A DNA stretch of 30,481 nt from a virus. Each line of letters begins with the position of its first letter. Position 1 is the first letter of the stretch. The notes under the pieces were generated by a model. That model saw only the letters and a list, made by a program, of their open reading frames with translations. It did not search any database and had not been told where the DNA came from. The DNA lies in IMG/VR virus record IMGVR_UViG_3300046512_000237, positions 1-30,481 of that record; one strand, 5' to 3'. The position numbers and the translations under genes were made by a program. Shown piece by piece: positions 6,726 to 15,623 of this stretch.

Positions 6726-8818
6726 TGCCACGGGTACCGACATACGAAACTGCACAGGTCCAGCAGCAGCCAACCCGGCCCATTCAATTGCAGGGCGTAG
6801 CGCCTGATAACACCTCGATTGCCCAGGGCCTGCAAACGCTCGGTCGTGGTGCACAGATGCTCATGGACAAAGAGCGCGAGAAGGCCGACACCGCGCTGCT
6901 GATGGATGCCGACAATCAGCTCACCAAGTGGCAGCAACAGAGCATGTACGGCGAGAACGGCGCCTACACCCGCAAAGGCCAAAACGCCCTGGATGTCACC
7001 AACCAGACCCTGGACCAGTTCGATAAGGCTCAGGCCGAGATTGCCAAAACCCTAACTAACGATCAGCAGAAGGCCAGGTATGCGCAGATCGTCAACAGCC
7101 GGCGCAACTCCCTGTCCAGCGACCTGAATCGCTATGAGTACGGCGAACGCCAGAACTATTACGGCCAGGTGGAAAAGGCCCAGCTCGAAACGTCTATGCA
7201 GGGGGCGGCGCTGGATTACCAAGATCCGGCCAAGGTTGGACAGTACCGGCATAAGATTGATGCGGTTTTGGCTAGCCGTGCCGAGCGCCTCGGCCTTTCG
7301 CCTGAGGCTGCGCAGGCAGAACGCCTGGAAACCAACAGCGGCATGTCCTCTGCCGTTATCCAGCGGATGCTGATCGACTCCCCGCAAAAGGCCAAGAGCT
7401 ACTACGAGACCTACAAAGGCACGATGACTGCCGAGGATCAGATCCGGACCAGCAACGGCATTGACCAGGGCTTTCGCCGCCTTGAGGCCGAAGCCCGCCA
7501 GCGCCAGGTGGAAGCCCGCCAGATTCAGGCTATCAATCGCATGGAGCTGAGCAGCCGGGTGCAGGATGCCAGCGCCGCCTACTCTCAGGGCCTGGACTTC
7601 AAAAACCCGCCATCGAAAGTTGACTTCGCAGCAGCATACGGTCCTGAGAAGGGCGCTCAGGAGTTCGACAGGTTTTCGAAGGTGCAGGCTCTGGCCCCGG
7701 CCATTCGGGAATTTGCCACTGCAGATCCTCAGGAGCGCCAAGCCATCTTGGGTAAGTTCCAGCCAGCTCAGAACGGCACCGCCGGCGAGGGTTTCAAGGA
7801 AGACAACCAGCTTTACCAGCACTTGACCAACGTAGGTGTGCGCCTTATGAAGCAGCAGCAGGAAGACCCTGCCGCGTACGTGGCCAAGTACAGCCCGACC
7901 GTGCAATGGGCGTTCGCCACAGCCCAGCAAGATGGAACGCCGGAGGCCTACCAGGCTTACGCGCGTACCACTCTGGCCGAACAGCAGCGCCTGGGCGTCA
8001 AGCAACCCAAGCTGTTGCCGGATGCCGCCGCCGACCAGTTGGTTGCCAACTTCACCAGCCAGCTTAATGGGGGTGAAAACGCCGCGACGATGATCGAGCA
8101 GCAGCAAGCGTTGTGGGGCAAGGACTTCCCATCCGTGCTGCAGCAGGTGGGCAACAAGCTCCCGGCCGAGGCTCAAGTGATCGCCACCGGCCTGCCCAAG
8201 GATGTGGCCGAGCGCATGGCGTCGGTAGCCAGCATCAAGGACAGCGACCTGCATGCAGGCCTTCAAAAGGGGCAGAAAGATACGATCAATCAGTCGGTAT
8301 CCGCTGCTATGGCGCCGTTCGCTCAGTCCCTGCAAGGCCAGTCTGGCGGCATCAACACCTACAACACGATGTACCAGGCCGCTGCCCGGACGGCTACGTC
8401 CTATGTTCTCCAGGGAATGGATCCGGAAAAGGCTGCCAGCAAGGTCGTGAATGGGATGCTGAACGACAAATATGACTTCTTCGGCACGTATCGGGTGCCC
8501 AAGACTCAGGACACCGACGCTGTAAGCCGTGGCGCGAGCCAGGCCATGCGCCAGATCAAGCCAGACGAACTGATGCCGCTTCCTGGGTTTGCCGGTGTCA
8601 CCGACGAACAGAATCGCCAGCAACTGCACGACGCGCTGCAATCCAGTGGCCAGTGGGTGCCGAACGAGGACGAAAGCGGGCTATCGCTGACGCTGAATGG
8701 CTACCGCGTGCGCGGCGCCGATGGTCAGCCCATCACTCGCAGTTGGGCCGACCTTCAACAGAAAGGGTTGCGCGAGCCTGATCAGTACCGCGTTGCACCA
8801 ATGGGATACATGCCATGA
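6725..8818 (+). CDS. T7 gp15-like internal virion (ejection) protein
   Basis: A 697-residue, mostly helical, Gln/Ala-rich protein. It has an N-terminal region with KADTALLMDADNQLTKWQQQ and a Y-G-E-N-G-A-Y-T-R-K-G-Q-N-A segment, a pattern shared by gp15-like core proteins. There is no membrane segment, signal peptide or enzymatic motif. By position between gp14-like and gp16-like genes it should be the second protein of the internal core that forms the trans-periplasmic tube during DNA ejection. TAATG and ATGA junctions couple it to both neighbours. Confidence 0.78.
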   Translation: MPRVPTYETAQVQQQPTRPIQLQGVAPDNTSIAQGLQTLGRGAQMLMDKEREKADTALLMDADNQLTKWQQQSMYGENGAYTRKGQNALDVTNQTLDQFDKAQAEIAKTLTNDQQKARYAQIVNSRRNSLSSDLNRYEYGERQNYYGQVEKAQLETSMQGAALDYQDPAKVGQYRHKIDAVLASRAERLGLSPEAAQAERLETNSGMSSAVIQRMLIDSPQKAKSYYETYKGTMTAEDQIRTSNGIDQGFRRLEAEARQRQVEARQIQAINRMELSSRVQDASAAYSQGLDFKNPPSKVDFAAAYGPEKGAQEFDRFSKVQALAPAIREFATADPQERQAILGKFQPAQNGTAGEGFKEDNQLYQHLTNVGVRLMKQQQEDPAAYVAKYSPTVQWAFATAQQDGTPEAYQAYARTTLAEQQRLGVKQPKLLPDAAADQLVANFTSQLNGGENAATMIEQQQALWGKDFPSVLQQVGNKLPAEAQVIATGLPKDVAERMASVASIKDSDLHAGLQKGQKDTINQSVSAAMAPFAQSLQGQSGGINTYNTMYQAAARTATSYVLQGMDPEKAASKVVNGMLNDKYDFFGTYRVPKTQDTDAVSRGASQAMRQIKPDELMPLPGFAGVTDEQNRQQLHDALQSSGQWVPNEDESGLSLTLNGYRVRGADGQPITRSWADLQQKGLREPDQYRVAPMGYMP

Positions 8819-10572
8819 CGATCTATGCAGGTGACGCGCCGGTTCTTGATCGGCGGACGATGCTCGATATCCCGGCTGATGCCGGTGAAGTGTGGGATGC
8901 ATCTTTTGGTGGTGCCTTTGCAACCAACCCGACGTCCTCTGTCATGCGCATGCGGGCGATTGAGGATGAAGAGGTAGGCGCTCCGCAGGTTGGCGCAGGC
9001 CTTGGCCGACTTCCATCGCAACGACTGGCGCCAGACACGCCGATACTTGACGCCAACGCCGCGCGCGAAAAGGTGGCGGGGATGGGGCTGGACATCAAAA
9101 TCCCCGAACAGGGCATTCGACAGGGCGCTCTCGATATTCTGATTGACCGGCACCGGGAGCAAGCTGCCCGCCAGCAGGTCATGACCAGGGCGAACGGTGG
9201 TTCTTTCGGCACGCAGCTCGGGGCCAGTGTCGCCGCTTCGCTGCTGGACCCGCTCAATATCGCTTCGGCGTTCGTGCCGGTGGTGGGCGAGGCGCGGTAT
9301 GCGTCAATGCTTGGGCGTGCTGCCTCACCACTGGGCCGTGCCGGCGTTCGTGCCGGCGTTGGCGGGGTTGAGGGCGCAGTGGGCGCGGCGATCATTGAGC
9401 CGCTGCCCCTTCTGGCTGCCCAGCAAGATCAGACCGAATACGGCCTGTCCGACTCTCTGGCCAACATCGCCATGGGTGGCCTGCTCGGTGGTGGCCTGCA
9501 TACCGTGGGCGGTGCCGTATCTGATGCGCTGCGCCGGCGGATAGCGACCGAAACCCCGCCGCAGGTTGAGAGCGTGTTGAACGCTTCTGACCGCCAGGCC
9601 CCGCAACCTCTGCGCGCTGCCGACTTTGAGCGAGTCTTTGACCAGGATCCCGAAGCCGCACTGCGTGGCGCACTGGCGCGCGATCTGGAGGCTGACGGCG
9701 CAACGCTGTACCGCAATGCCGAGCGCCAAGCCATCGACGAGATACGCCCGACGCTGGCGGGTGAGCGCGTGGGTAACGTGGCAGACCTGCACGTCGAGCG
9801 CCTGGCGCTGACCCAGCGCGCAATGGGTCTGGATGCAACGTTCAAGGATCTGGCTAAAGAGTTCCAGGGCCAGCGCATGACGCGCAAGCAGGCCGAGCGT
9901 GCAGCTCGCGACTCCATCGCTGCCCAGCGCGAGCAGATCGGCGCGCGCCAGGCTGAAATCAACACCACCCTGGAGCGCAACCGGGCAGGTGAGTTTGATC
10001 GGCGTGACCTTGGCTTGATCGAGCGGGGCGAAGTACCAGAGCGTTTACGCCCGCAAATTGAGGCACGCGCCAAGCAAATCATGCAGGGCTACCAGCAACG
10101 CCCGCTCGGCCCAGCTATTCGCACCGCGCGCGCAACAGCGCAGGACGCCGATTGGACCGTGCGCAACAGTGCCTTTCGTACAGCCGTGGCCCAGGCCGTC
10201 AGCGGCCGGGATGTTGACGTGCAGGCATTGTTCGATCTGGAGGCACCAGGCAAGGCCGCTGGCGCCATGGAATACGTCAAGCGCCCACTTGCTCGCCGGG
10301 TTGACCCAGAAGGGCAGGCCGAAAGCCTGCGCGTGGACAGTGCGCCAAAGTCGCAGCCGCAGGACGACTTCGAAGCCACCCGCCAGCAGTTCGACGAGGA
10401 CGAAGCCCTGGTTAAGGAAATGCTCGACCAGCTCCCGGAACAGGATCGGGCCGATGTTTTGGCTGCCAGCCGTGAAGAAGCCGACGCCGCCCAGGCCCAG
10501 GCCGACCGCGCCGAACAATATTCGAAGGCATACCGCGCCGCCGCCGTATGCGACATAAGGAACGGACAATGA
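8815..10572 (+). CDS. Large internal virion protein, first of two gp16-position genes
   Basis: A 585-residue protein. The N-terminus (VLDRRTMLDIPADAGEVWDA) resembles openings of internal virion proteins in BPP-1-like and related podoviruses. Residues about 120-240 contain two long Ala/Gly-rich hydrophobic stretches (ASVAASLLDPLNIASAFVPV, then SLANIAMGGLLGGGLHTVGG) that may insert in the inner membrane. The C-terminal half is charged coiled-coil-like sequence rich in Arg, Gln and Glu. No lytic transglycosylase motif is visible, unlike T7 gp16. ATGA overlaps join it to both neighbours. Together with the next gene it occupies the place of the single large T7 gp16. Confidence 0.72.
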   Translation: MTIYAGDAPVLDRRTMLDIPADAGEVWDASFGGAFATNPTSSVMRMRAIEDEEVGAPQVGAGLGRLPSQRLAPDTPILDANAAREKVAGMGLDIKIPEQGIRQGALDILIDRHREQAARQQVMTRANGGSFGTQLGASVAASLLDPLNIASAFVPVVGEARYASMLGRAASPLGRAGVRAGVGGVEGAVGAAIIEPLPLLAAQQDQTEYGLSDSLANIAMGGLLGGGLHTVGGAVSDALRRRIATETPPQVESVLNASDRQAPQPLRAADFERVFDQDPEAALRGALARDLEADGATLYRNAERQAIDEIRPTLAGERVGNVADLHVERLALTQRAMGLDATFKDLAKEFQGQRMTRKQAERAARDSIAAQREQIGARQAEINTTLERNRAGEFDRRDLGLIERGEVPERLRPQIEARAKQIMQGYQQRPLGPAIRTARATAQDADWTVRNSAFRTAVAQAVSGRDVDVQALFDLEAPGKAAGAMEYVKRPLARRVDPEGQAESLRVDSAPKSQPQDDFEATRQQFDEDEALVKEMLDQLPEQDRADVLAASREEADAAQAQADRAEQYSKAYRAAAVCDIRNGQ

Positions 10573-13118
10573 CGCCTTGCATCGACGCTGTACGGGCTGC
10601 CGCTGGCAACCTTGAAGACAGAGAAGTAGCTGAGATCTTTGAACTGTTGCGGGGCAGGGCCAAGGAACTGATGGCCAGGGAGGGCGCCTTGGGTATGGAA
10701 CAGGCCACATTGCGTGCAGCCGATGAACTGGGTAAGCAGGCCCAGCACGCGGCGTTGATCGAGAGACGCAATGCGCTGCTCAACCTGCGCCGGCGGGGCG
10801 AGATCGTTTCCTTTGTGCGTGGCAGCTTCGCCGACCGGCCAGACCTGGGTATTGAATCGCTGCTGGTGGGCACCAACCTGGCCCGCCAGGGATCCCGCAT
10901 GTCAGTCGCAGCCGAGCAGAAAGCGCTGGGTGATGCCTACATCGGTGGGTTTATCCACGATCTGGAGCGCCAAGACCTTACCGCCATCCTTGCCAAAGGG
11001 GACTCGGATGTCGATATCGCCGACGCTCTGTGGCGCATCGGCAACAACCTGGACACATCAAAGCTCAACGACCAGGTGGTGAGCATTGCCCGCACCATCC
11101 AGAAATATCAGGAGGCGGCGCGCATCGATGCGAACCGCGCCGGCGCCAACATCGGCAACCTGCCGGGTTACATTGCCCGCCAGAGCCATGATGGCGAGAA
11201 GATCGGCTCTGCAGGCTTTGATAAGTGGCTTGAGGAAATTCAGCCCCGACTGGATCCGCGCACGTTCGAGGATGTGGCCAATCCAGCCCAGTTCCTGCGC
11301 GGCGTGTACGACGGCCTGGTATCTGGTGACCACCTCAAGGCGCCAGGTGACGCACCTGCCAATGGCTTTAAAGGCCCGGCCAACATCGCCAAGAAGGTCA
11401 GCCAGGAACGCGTTCTGCACTTCAAGGATGGTGTGGCCTGGCACGAGTACAACACGATGTTTGGCACCGGCAACCTGCGCGAGTCCGTGTTACGCGGTCT
11501 GGACATGGCCGGGCAGAACACCGCGATCATGCGTCGACTGGGCACCAACCCAGAGGCCAACCTCAACATGGCCATGGATATCCTGGCCGAGGACGTGCGC
11601 AAGTCGGGCGACCCTAAAGCCCTGACCAACTTCAACACCGCGCGCGGCAACATGATCGCCAATCGCTTTGCCGAGGTCAGTGGGGCAACCCGCATACCGG
11701 GCAATGCGTGGGGCGCGAGGGTAGCGGCCAACGTGCGGGCATGGCAGTCGCTGTCAAAGCTTGGCGGGGCGCTGCTATCCAGCTTCGCCGACCTTCCGGT
11801 CGCCGCCAGTGAAATGCGCTACCAGGGCAAGAGCTTCCTGGGTTCGCTGGGGGAAATGACCGCCGGCCTGGCCAAGGGGCGCGGGAGCCTGGAGCAGCGT
11901 GAAATCCTGTCGAGCTTTGGGGTATATGGGGATTCGATGCGCGGGGAGATCATGCGGCGTTTCTCTGCCGATGATTCTGTGGGCGGGAAGATGTCGCGGG
12001 GGATGTCGCTGTTCTTCAAGTTGAACGGCCTGTCCTGGTGGACTGATGCCAACAAGGCCAGCGCGGGGTTGATGATGGCTCACAACCTGGCGCAGAACAA
12101 AGGCAGGGCCTGGGGCACGATGGACGCGGGTCTGCGCCGGACGCTTGGTCTGTACGACCTCGACGCCGGCAAGTGGGATCTGTTGCGCGGGATGGATACC
12201 CGCATGGCTGACGGCCGGGACTACATGACCACCGACGGTATACCCGGTATTCCCGATGAGCGCATCAGTGCGTACCTCACCGAGCAGGGCCGAAAGGTCA
12301 GTGACTCGGCTATTCGCGAAACCCGCGAAGGCTTGGAGCGCAGCCTGCGGGCCTATGTGAACGACCGGGTCAGCTACGCGGTGCTGGAACCGGATGCCCG
12401 CACACGCTCGATCATGAACCAAGGCACCCGGCCGGGCACGATCATGGGCGACCTCAACCGCTTCATGACTCAGTTCAAGAGCTTCCCCGCCGCGTACATG
12501 CAAAAGACCCTGGGCCGGGAGCTGTATGGCCGAGGCTACGCGCCGACGCCGCTGGGCGAGGGTTACCGGGGCAGCAAGGATCTTATCGCCGCTCTGCGCA
12601 ACGGAAACGGTGAGCGACTGGCCATGGCCCAGTTGCTGCTGTGGACCACCGCATTCGGGTATCTGTCCATGTCTGCTAAGGATGCGGTGAAGGGCCGCCA
12701 GCCACGGCCGGCAGATGATCCCAAGACGTGGATTGCCGCGATGACCCAAGGCGGCGGGTTCGGGATCATGGGTGACTTCATGTTCGGTGAGGTCAGCCGC
12801 TTCGGTAACAAACCGCTGGAAACGCTAGCCGGTCCAACGCTGGGCACCGCGGCTAATGCTCTCGACCTGTGGGCAAAGGTCCGCTCTGGCGATGACGCCG
12901 CGTCATCAGCGCTTCGCCTGGCCCAGAACAACACCCCGTTCCTAAACCTGTTCTACACGCGGATCGCGATGGATCACCTGTTCCTCTGGTCGGTGCAAGA
13001 GGCCATGAACCCCGGATCCCTGCGCCGGACCGAGCAACGTATTCAGCAGGAGAGCGGCCAGAAGTTCCTGGTCAAACCTTCACAGAGCTACCTCGACCCC
13101 CTGGGCATTGCCCGTTAA
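10569..13118 (+). CDS. Large internal virion protein, second of two gp16-position genes
   Basis: An 849-residue, mainly helical protein. AAGGA at 10557-10561 lies seven bases before ATG 10569, which also overlaps the preceding stop as ATGA; a longer reading from 10548 is less likely. The C-terminus (NLFYTRIAMDHLFLWSVQEA, then P-G-S-L-R-R-T-E-Q-R-I-Q-Q-E-S-G-Q-K-F) closely resembles the end of the large internal proteins of many T7-like phages. A central part has hydrophobic helices (about residues 675-710) with Q-L-L-L-W-T-T-A-F-G-Y-L. The expected role is ejection across the inner membrane, working with the preceding three proteins. A terminator follows directly. Confidence 0.75.
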   Translation: MTPCIDAVRAAAGNLEDREVAEIFELLRGRAKELMAREGALGMEQATLRAADELGKQAQHAALIERRNALLNLRRRGEIVSFVRGSFADRPDLGIESLLVGTNLARQGSRMSVAAEQKALGDAYIGGFIHDLERQDLTAILAKGDSDVDIADALWRIGNNLDTSKLNDQVVSIARTIQKYQEAARIDANRAGANIGNLPGYIARQSHDGEKIGSAGFDKWLEEIQPRLDPRTFEDVANPAQFLRGVYDGLVSGDHLKAPGDAPANGFKGPANIAKKVSQERVLHFKDGVAWHEYNTMFGTGNLRESVLRGLDMAGQNTAIMRRLGTNPEANLNMAMDILAEDVRKSGDPKALTNFNTARGNMIANRFAEVSGATRIPGNAWGARVAANVRAWQSLSKLGGALLSSFADLPVAASEMRYQGKSFLGSLGEMTAGLAKGRGSLEQREILSSFGVYGDSMRGEIMRRFSADDSVGGKMSRGMSLFFKLNGLSWWTDANKASAGLMMAHNLAQNKGRAWGTMDAGLRRTLGLYDLDAGKWDLLRGMDTRMADGRDYMTTDGIPGIPDERISAYLTEQGRKVSDSAIRETREGLERSLRAYVNDRVSYAVLEPDARTRSIMNQGTRPGTIMGDLNRFMTQFKSFPAAYMQKTLGRELYGRGYAPTPLGEGYRGSKDLIAALRNGNGERLAMAQLLLWTTAFGYLSMSAKDAVKGRQPRPADDPKTWIAAMTQGGGFGIMGDFMFGEVSRFGNKPLETLAGPTLGTAANALDLWAKVRSGDDAASSALRLAQNNTPFLNLFYTRIAMDHLFLWSVQEAMNPGSLRRTEQRIQQESGQKFLVKPSQSYLDPLGIAR

Positions 13119-13136
13119 CTGAGCCCAACCCCATCG

Positions 13137-13165
13137 AATCCCGCCATTGAGCGGGATTTTTTTCG
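13137..13165 (+). terminator. Rho-independent terminator
   Basis: AATCCCGC (13137-13144) pairs perfectly with GCGGGATT (13151-13158) around a six-base loop and is followed by a run of T. It ends the long virion operon before the tailspike gene. Confidence 0.9.
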
Positions 13166-13188
13166 TCCCGAGAAAAGGAGTCACAACC

Positions 13189-15561
13189 GTGACCGTAAAC
13201 ACAGTCGACAACGTTGCCGAGTTTGTGACCAACGGGGTTACCACGAACTTCCCGTTTTACTTCAAGTTCCTGGCGAATGAAGATCTGGTCGTTACCTACA
13301 TTGATCCGCTGGGAGTCTCCACAACCCTAACCCTAGGCACCAACTACACAGTGAATGGCGCGGGAAATGACCAGGGAAGCGTTGTTACAACGACTGCGCT
13401 GGCCGGACCTGGGCAGCTTACGGTTTCACGAGAGATGGAGGCGTTCCAGCAAACCAGTCTGCGCAACCAGGGGAAGTTTCTGGCCGAGACGCACGAGGAT
13501 GTGTTTGACAGGCTGACGATGCTTATCCAACAGGGGCTGACCAGCTTCGGTCGGGCGCTTACAAGGCCGTTTGGCCGAGACTATTTCTTTGCGGAAAACC
13601 GTCGCATCGCCAGCGTTAAAGACCCAGTAGAGCCGCAGGACGCCGCTACCAAAAAATCTGTCGAGACCTTCGTTGCGGGCATTCTCGCCACCGGCCAGGG
13701 GCCAATCAACAACGCGCAGAACATTGTCTATGTGACCGTCGATAACAAGATTCGAGGCCTAAAGTCCAAGCTTGATGACCAAATTGGTCCGGTGGACTTT
13801 GCCCCTGACCTCGGGCCAACAGACAACTACACGGCCGCGTTTACCGCGCTTGAGGCTCGATATCAGGGTTTGCTGGTGGATCTGTCTGGGCGCACGTTTA
13901 TCGTCGACGCGGTGCCCAGCAAGAACGGTTATCAGAACGGGTTCTTCAAGGTGGCAGGGTTCACTAAGTCCGCCGTCATTGCCAACTCGTTCGCGGCCCA
14001 GCCTCACCACTCCCACCTGTTCGGGGGGCAGTTGGCCACGTTGTTCCAGGGGCTCAGCAATCCGCTGGAGCAGATGACAGGCATTGTATTCCTTGGCGAC
14101 TCGCAGATCTGGGGATCTGGCAACGGCGCCGAGCAGGCGACAACCAACCCGCGTGACGGCACGCTTTCGGACGCCCGCGACTACTTCGGCACGTCCTCGT
14201 TCGTGAACATCCTCAAACGCTACATCGGCAAGACGTTCGCGCGCGACGCGGTGCCTGTGCTGTCGAATCACCCTACGGCGCCCACCGGTCAGTCGATTGC
14301 CACCTACACGGCAACCAATGTTCTGTTTCCGTCTGATGGCGATTTCACGCTGGTACAGGCCGCTGGCGCAAGCATATCCACAGCAGTGTTAGCCACCCCT
14401 GTTCCGATTACTTATGCCCAGCGAACAATGACCAACTCCAATGTTGCTGTGGAAACGGGTCATACCCTGTCGTTCAACTTCACGGGCACATCGTTCAAGC
14501 TCGGTTTCGGCTGTACCGAGGCTACAGCGACTTACTATGAACTGGTTGTCGGTGGTGTATCGCAAGGCCTGTTCAGCACTCACGCGGGCGTCGACGGATT
14601 CATTGATGTCACCAACAACAACTACCGGACTCACTCGTTTGGGTATGTTCGCAACGCATTGGTCGAGATAAAAACCCGCAGGAACGGGGAGGCCGGAACG
14701 CGAATTTTGCGCCTTGAAAGCATCACCATCGACAAAGTCATTCGCGTCACAAACAACGGCATCAACGGCGCGTCCTCCATCAGCTACCGTGCCAACAACC
14801 TGGTTGGATCGCCTGCCGATGGTCTGGCAGTTCTGCCGGATGATAACCACGTCATTATCAAAATTGGCACCAATGACCGGATTAGCGCTACTAGCAGGCC
14901 GAAGGGTTCGAACGCATTCAAGGCAAACTACAACCTGTTTATTGATGCCGTTAAAGCCATCAGCCCAACAGCAAACATAGTTCTTTGCTGTTCAAACCCG
15001 GCCGCAGAAGACCCGGCCACCTATTCCTTCACCATGCAAGAGGTTCGGAGCGTCACCTATCAAACGGCCAAAGCCCGCTCTATTGATATGGTGGACGGCT
15101 ACGCGGTGTTCCAAAGCCTCACCCTGGTTCCAGGCTTTTCAGCGGACGGACTTCACCTCAACCAGGCAGGCTACGAGCTTGAGGCCAGGAACTTCATCAA
15201 CTCGCTTGAAGCATCGTCGTTTTCATCCGCAGTCGATCTTACTGGCCGCGTCGCGGATCTTGAGGCAAGGCCGAGAGGTGTTGGTGACGGGCAGACGTGG
15301 CAGGACGTTACGGCAAGCCGTGTGGCAGGAACGACCTACACAAACAGCACCGGAAGACCGATAACGCTGTCTGTTTACAATGCAGCGTCGGCGTCTGGCA
15401 GCTTTTCGCTTACCGTCGCCGGCATCGTTATAGGGATATTCCAGACCAACAACACAACGCCAGGGGCCAGTGGCCAGCTTTTTGGGGTGGTGCCGCCTGG
15501 GGCTACCTACCTGGTTGCAGTGAGCGGCATGACTATCGGGCGATGGTCTGAGCTTCGATAG
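13189..15561 (+). CDS. Tailspike with SGNH (GDSL) hydrolase domain
   Basis: A 790-residue protein. Residues about 1-110 (TVDNVAEFVTNGVTTNFPFY, then REMEAFQQTSLRNQGKFLAE) form the podovirus tail-fibre N-terminal domain that docks on the tail. From about residue 295 an SGNH hydrolase begins: G-D-S with Ser305, N-N-G-I-N-G-A-S (blocks II/III), G-T-N-D with Asn562, and D653-G-L-H656, giving a full Ser/Gly/Asn/His set. About 145 residues of beta-rich sequence (about 370-515) are inserted between the Ser block and the next block. After the hydrolase comes a D-L-T-G-R-V-A-D-L-E-A-R coiled segment and a small C-terminal beta domain. It probably deacetylates surface polysaccharide during adsorption. 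GTG 13189 follows AAGGAG (13175-13180). Confidence 0.87.
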   Translation: MTVNTVDNVAEFVTNGVTTNFPFYFKFLANEDLVVTYIDPLGVSTTLTLGTNYTVNGAGNDQGSVVTTTALAGPGQLTVSREMEAFQQTSLRNQGKFLAETHEDVFDRLTMLIQQGLTSFGRALTRPFGRDYFFAENRRIASVKDPVEPQDAATKKSVETFVAGILATGQGPINNAQNIVYVTVDNKIRGLKSKLDDQIGPVDFAPDLGPTDNYTAAFTALEARYQGLLVDLSGRTFIVDAVPSKNGYQNGFFKVAGFTKSAVIANSFAAQPHHSHLFGGQLATLFQGLSNPLEQMTGIVFLGDSQIWGSGNGAEQATTNPRDGTLSDARDYFGTSSFVNILKRYIGKTFARDAVPVLSNHPTAPTGQSIATYTATNVLFPSDGDFTLVQAAGASISTAVLATPVPITYAQRTMTNSNVAVETGHTLSFNFTGTSFKLGFGCTEATATYYELVVGGVSQGLFSTHAGVDGFIDVTNNNYRTHSFGYVRNALVEIKTRRNGEAGTRILRLESITIDKVIRVTNNGINGASSISYRANNLVGSPADGLAVLPDDNHVIIKIGTNDRISATSRPKGSNAFKANYNLFIDAVKAISPTANIVLCCSNPAAEDPATYSFTMQEVRSVTYQTAKARSIDMVDGYAVFQSLTLVPGFSADGLHLNQAGYELEARNFINSLEASSFSSAVDLTGRVADLEARPRGVGDGQTWQDVTASRVAGTTYTNSTGRPITLSVYNAASASGSFSLTVAGIVIGIFQTNNTTPGASGQLFGVVPPGATYLVAVSGMTIGRWSELR

Positions 15562-15588
15562 CCAGTCGCCCTACGATATGCCGACTGG
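15562..15588. repeat. Inverted repeat directly after the tailspike stop
   Basis: CCAGTCG (15562-15568) and CGACTGG (15582-15588) are perfect inverted copies separated by 13 bases. There is no T-run afterwards, so it is either a weak terminator or processing hairpin, or an operator for the hydrolase gene that follows. A TAGAAT at 15595-15600 could be a -10 box, but I see no convincing -35. Confidence 0.5.
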
Positions 15589-15623
15589 TTCCGCTAGAAT
15601 GCCCGTTTTATGGAGGGGCACTT

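Noticed and set aside
7052-8641. 529-residue minus-strand open frame
   Set aside because: It is antisense to the gp15-like gene, with no ribosome site and a composition typical of shadow frames.
11775-12749. 324-residue minus-strand open frame
   Set aside because: Antisense to the large internal protein gene, low-complexity His/Arg/Gly composition, no family resemblance.
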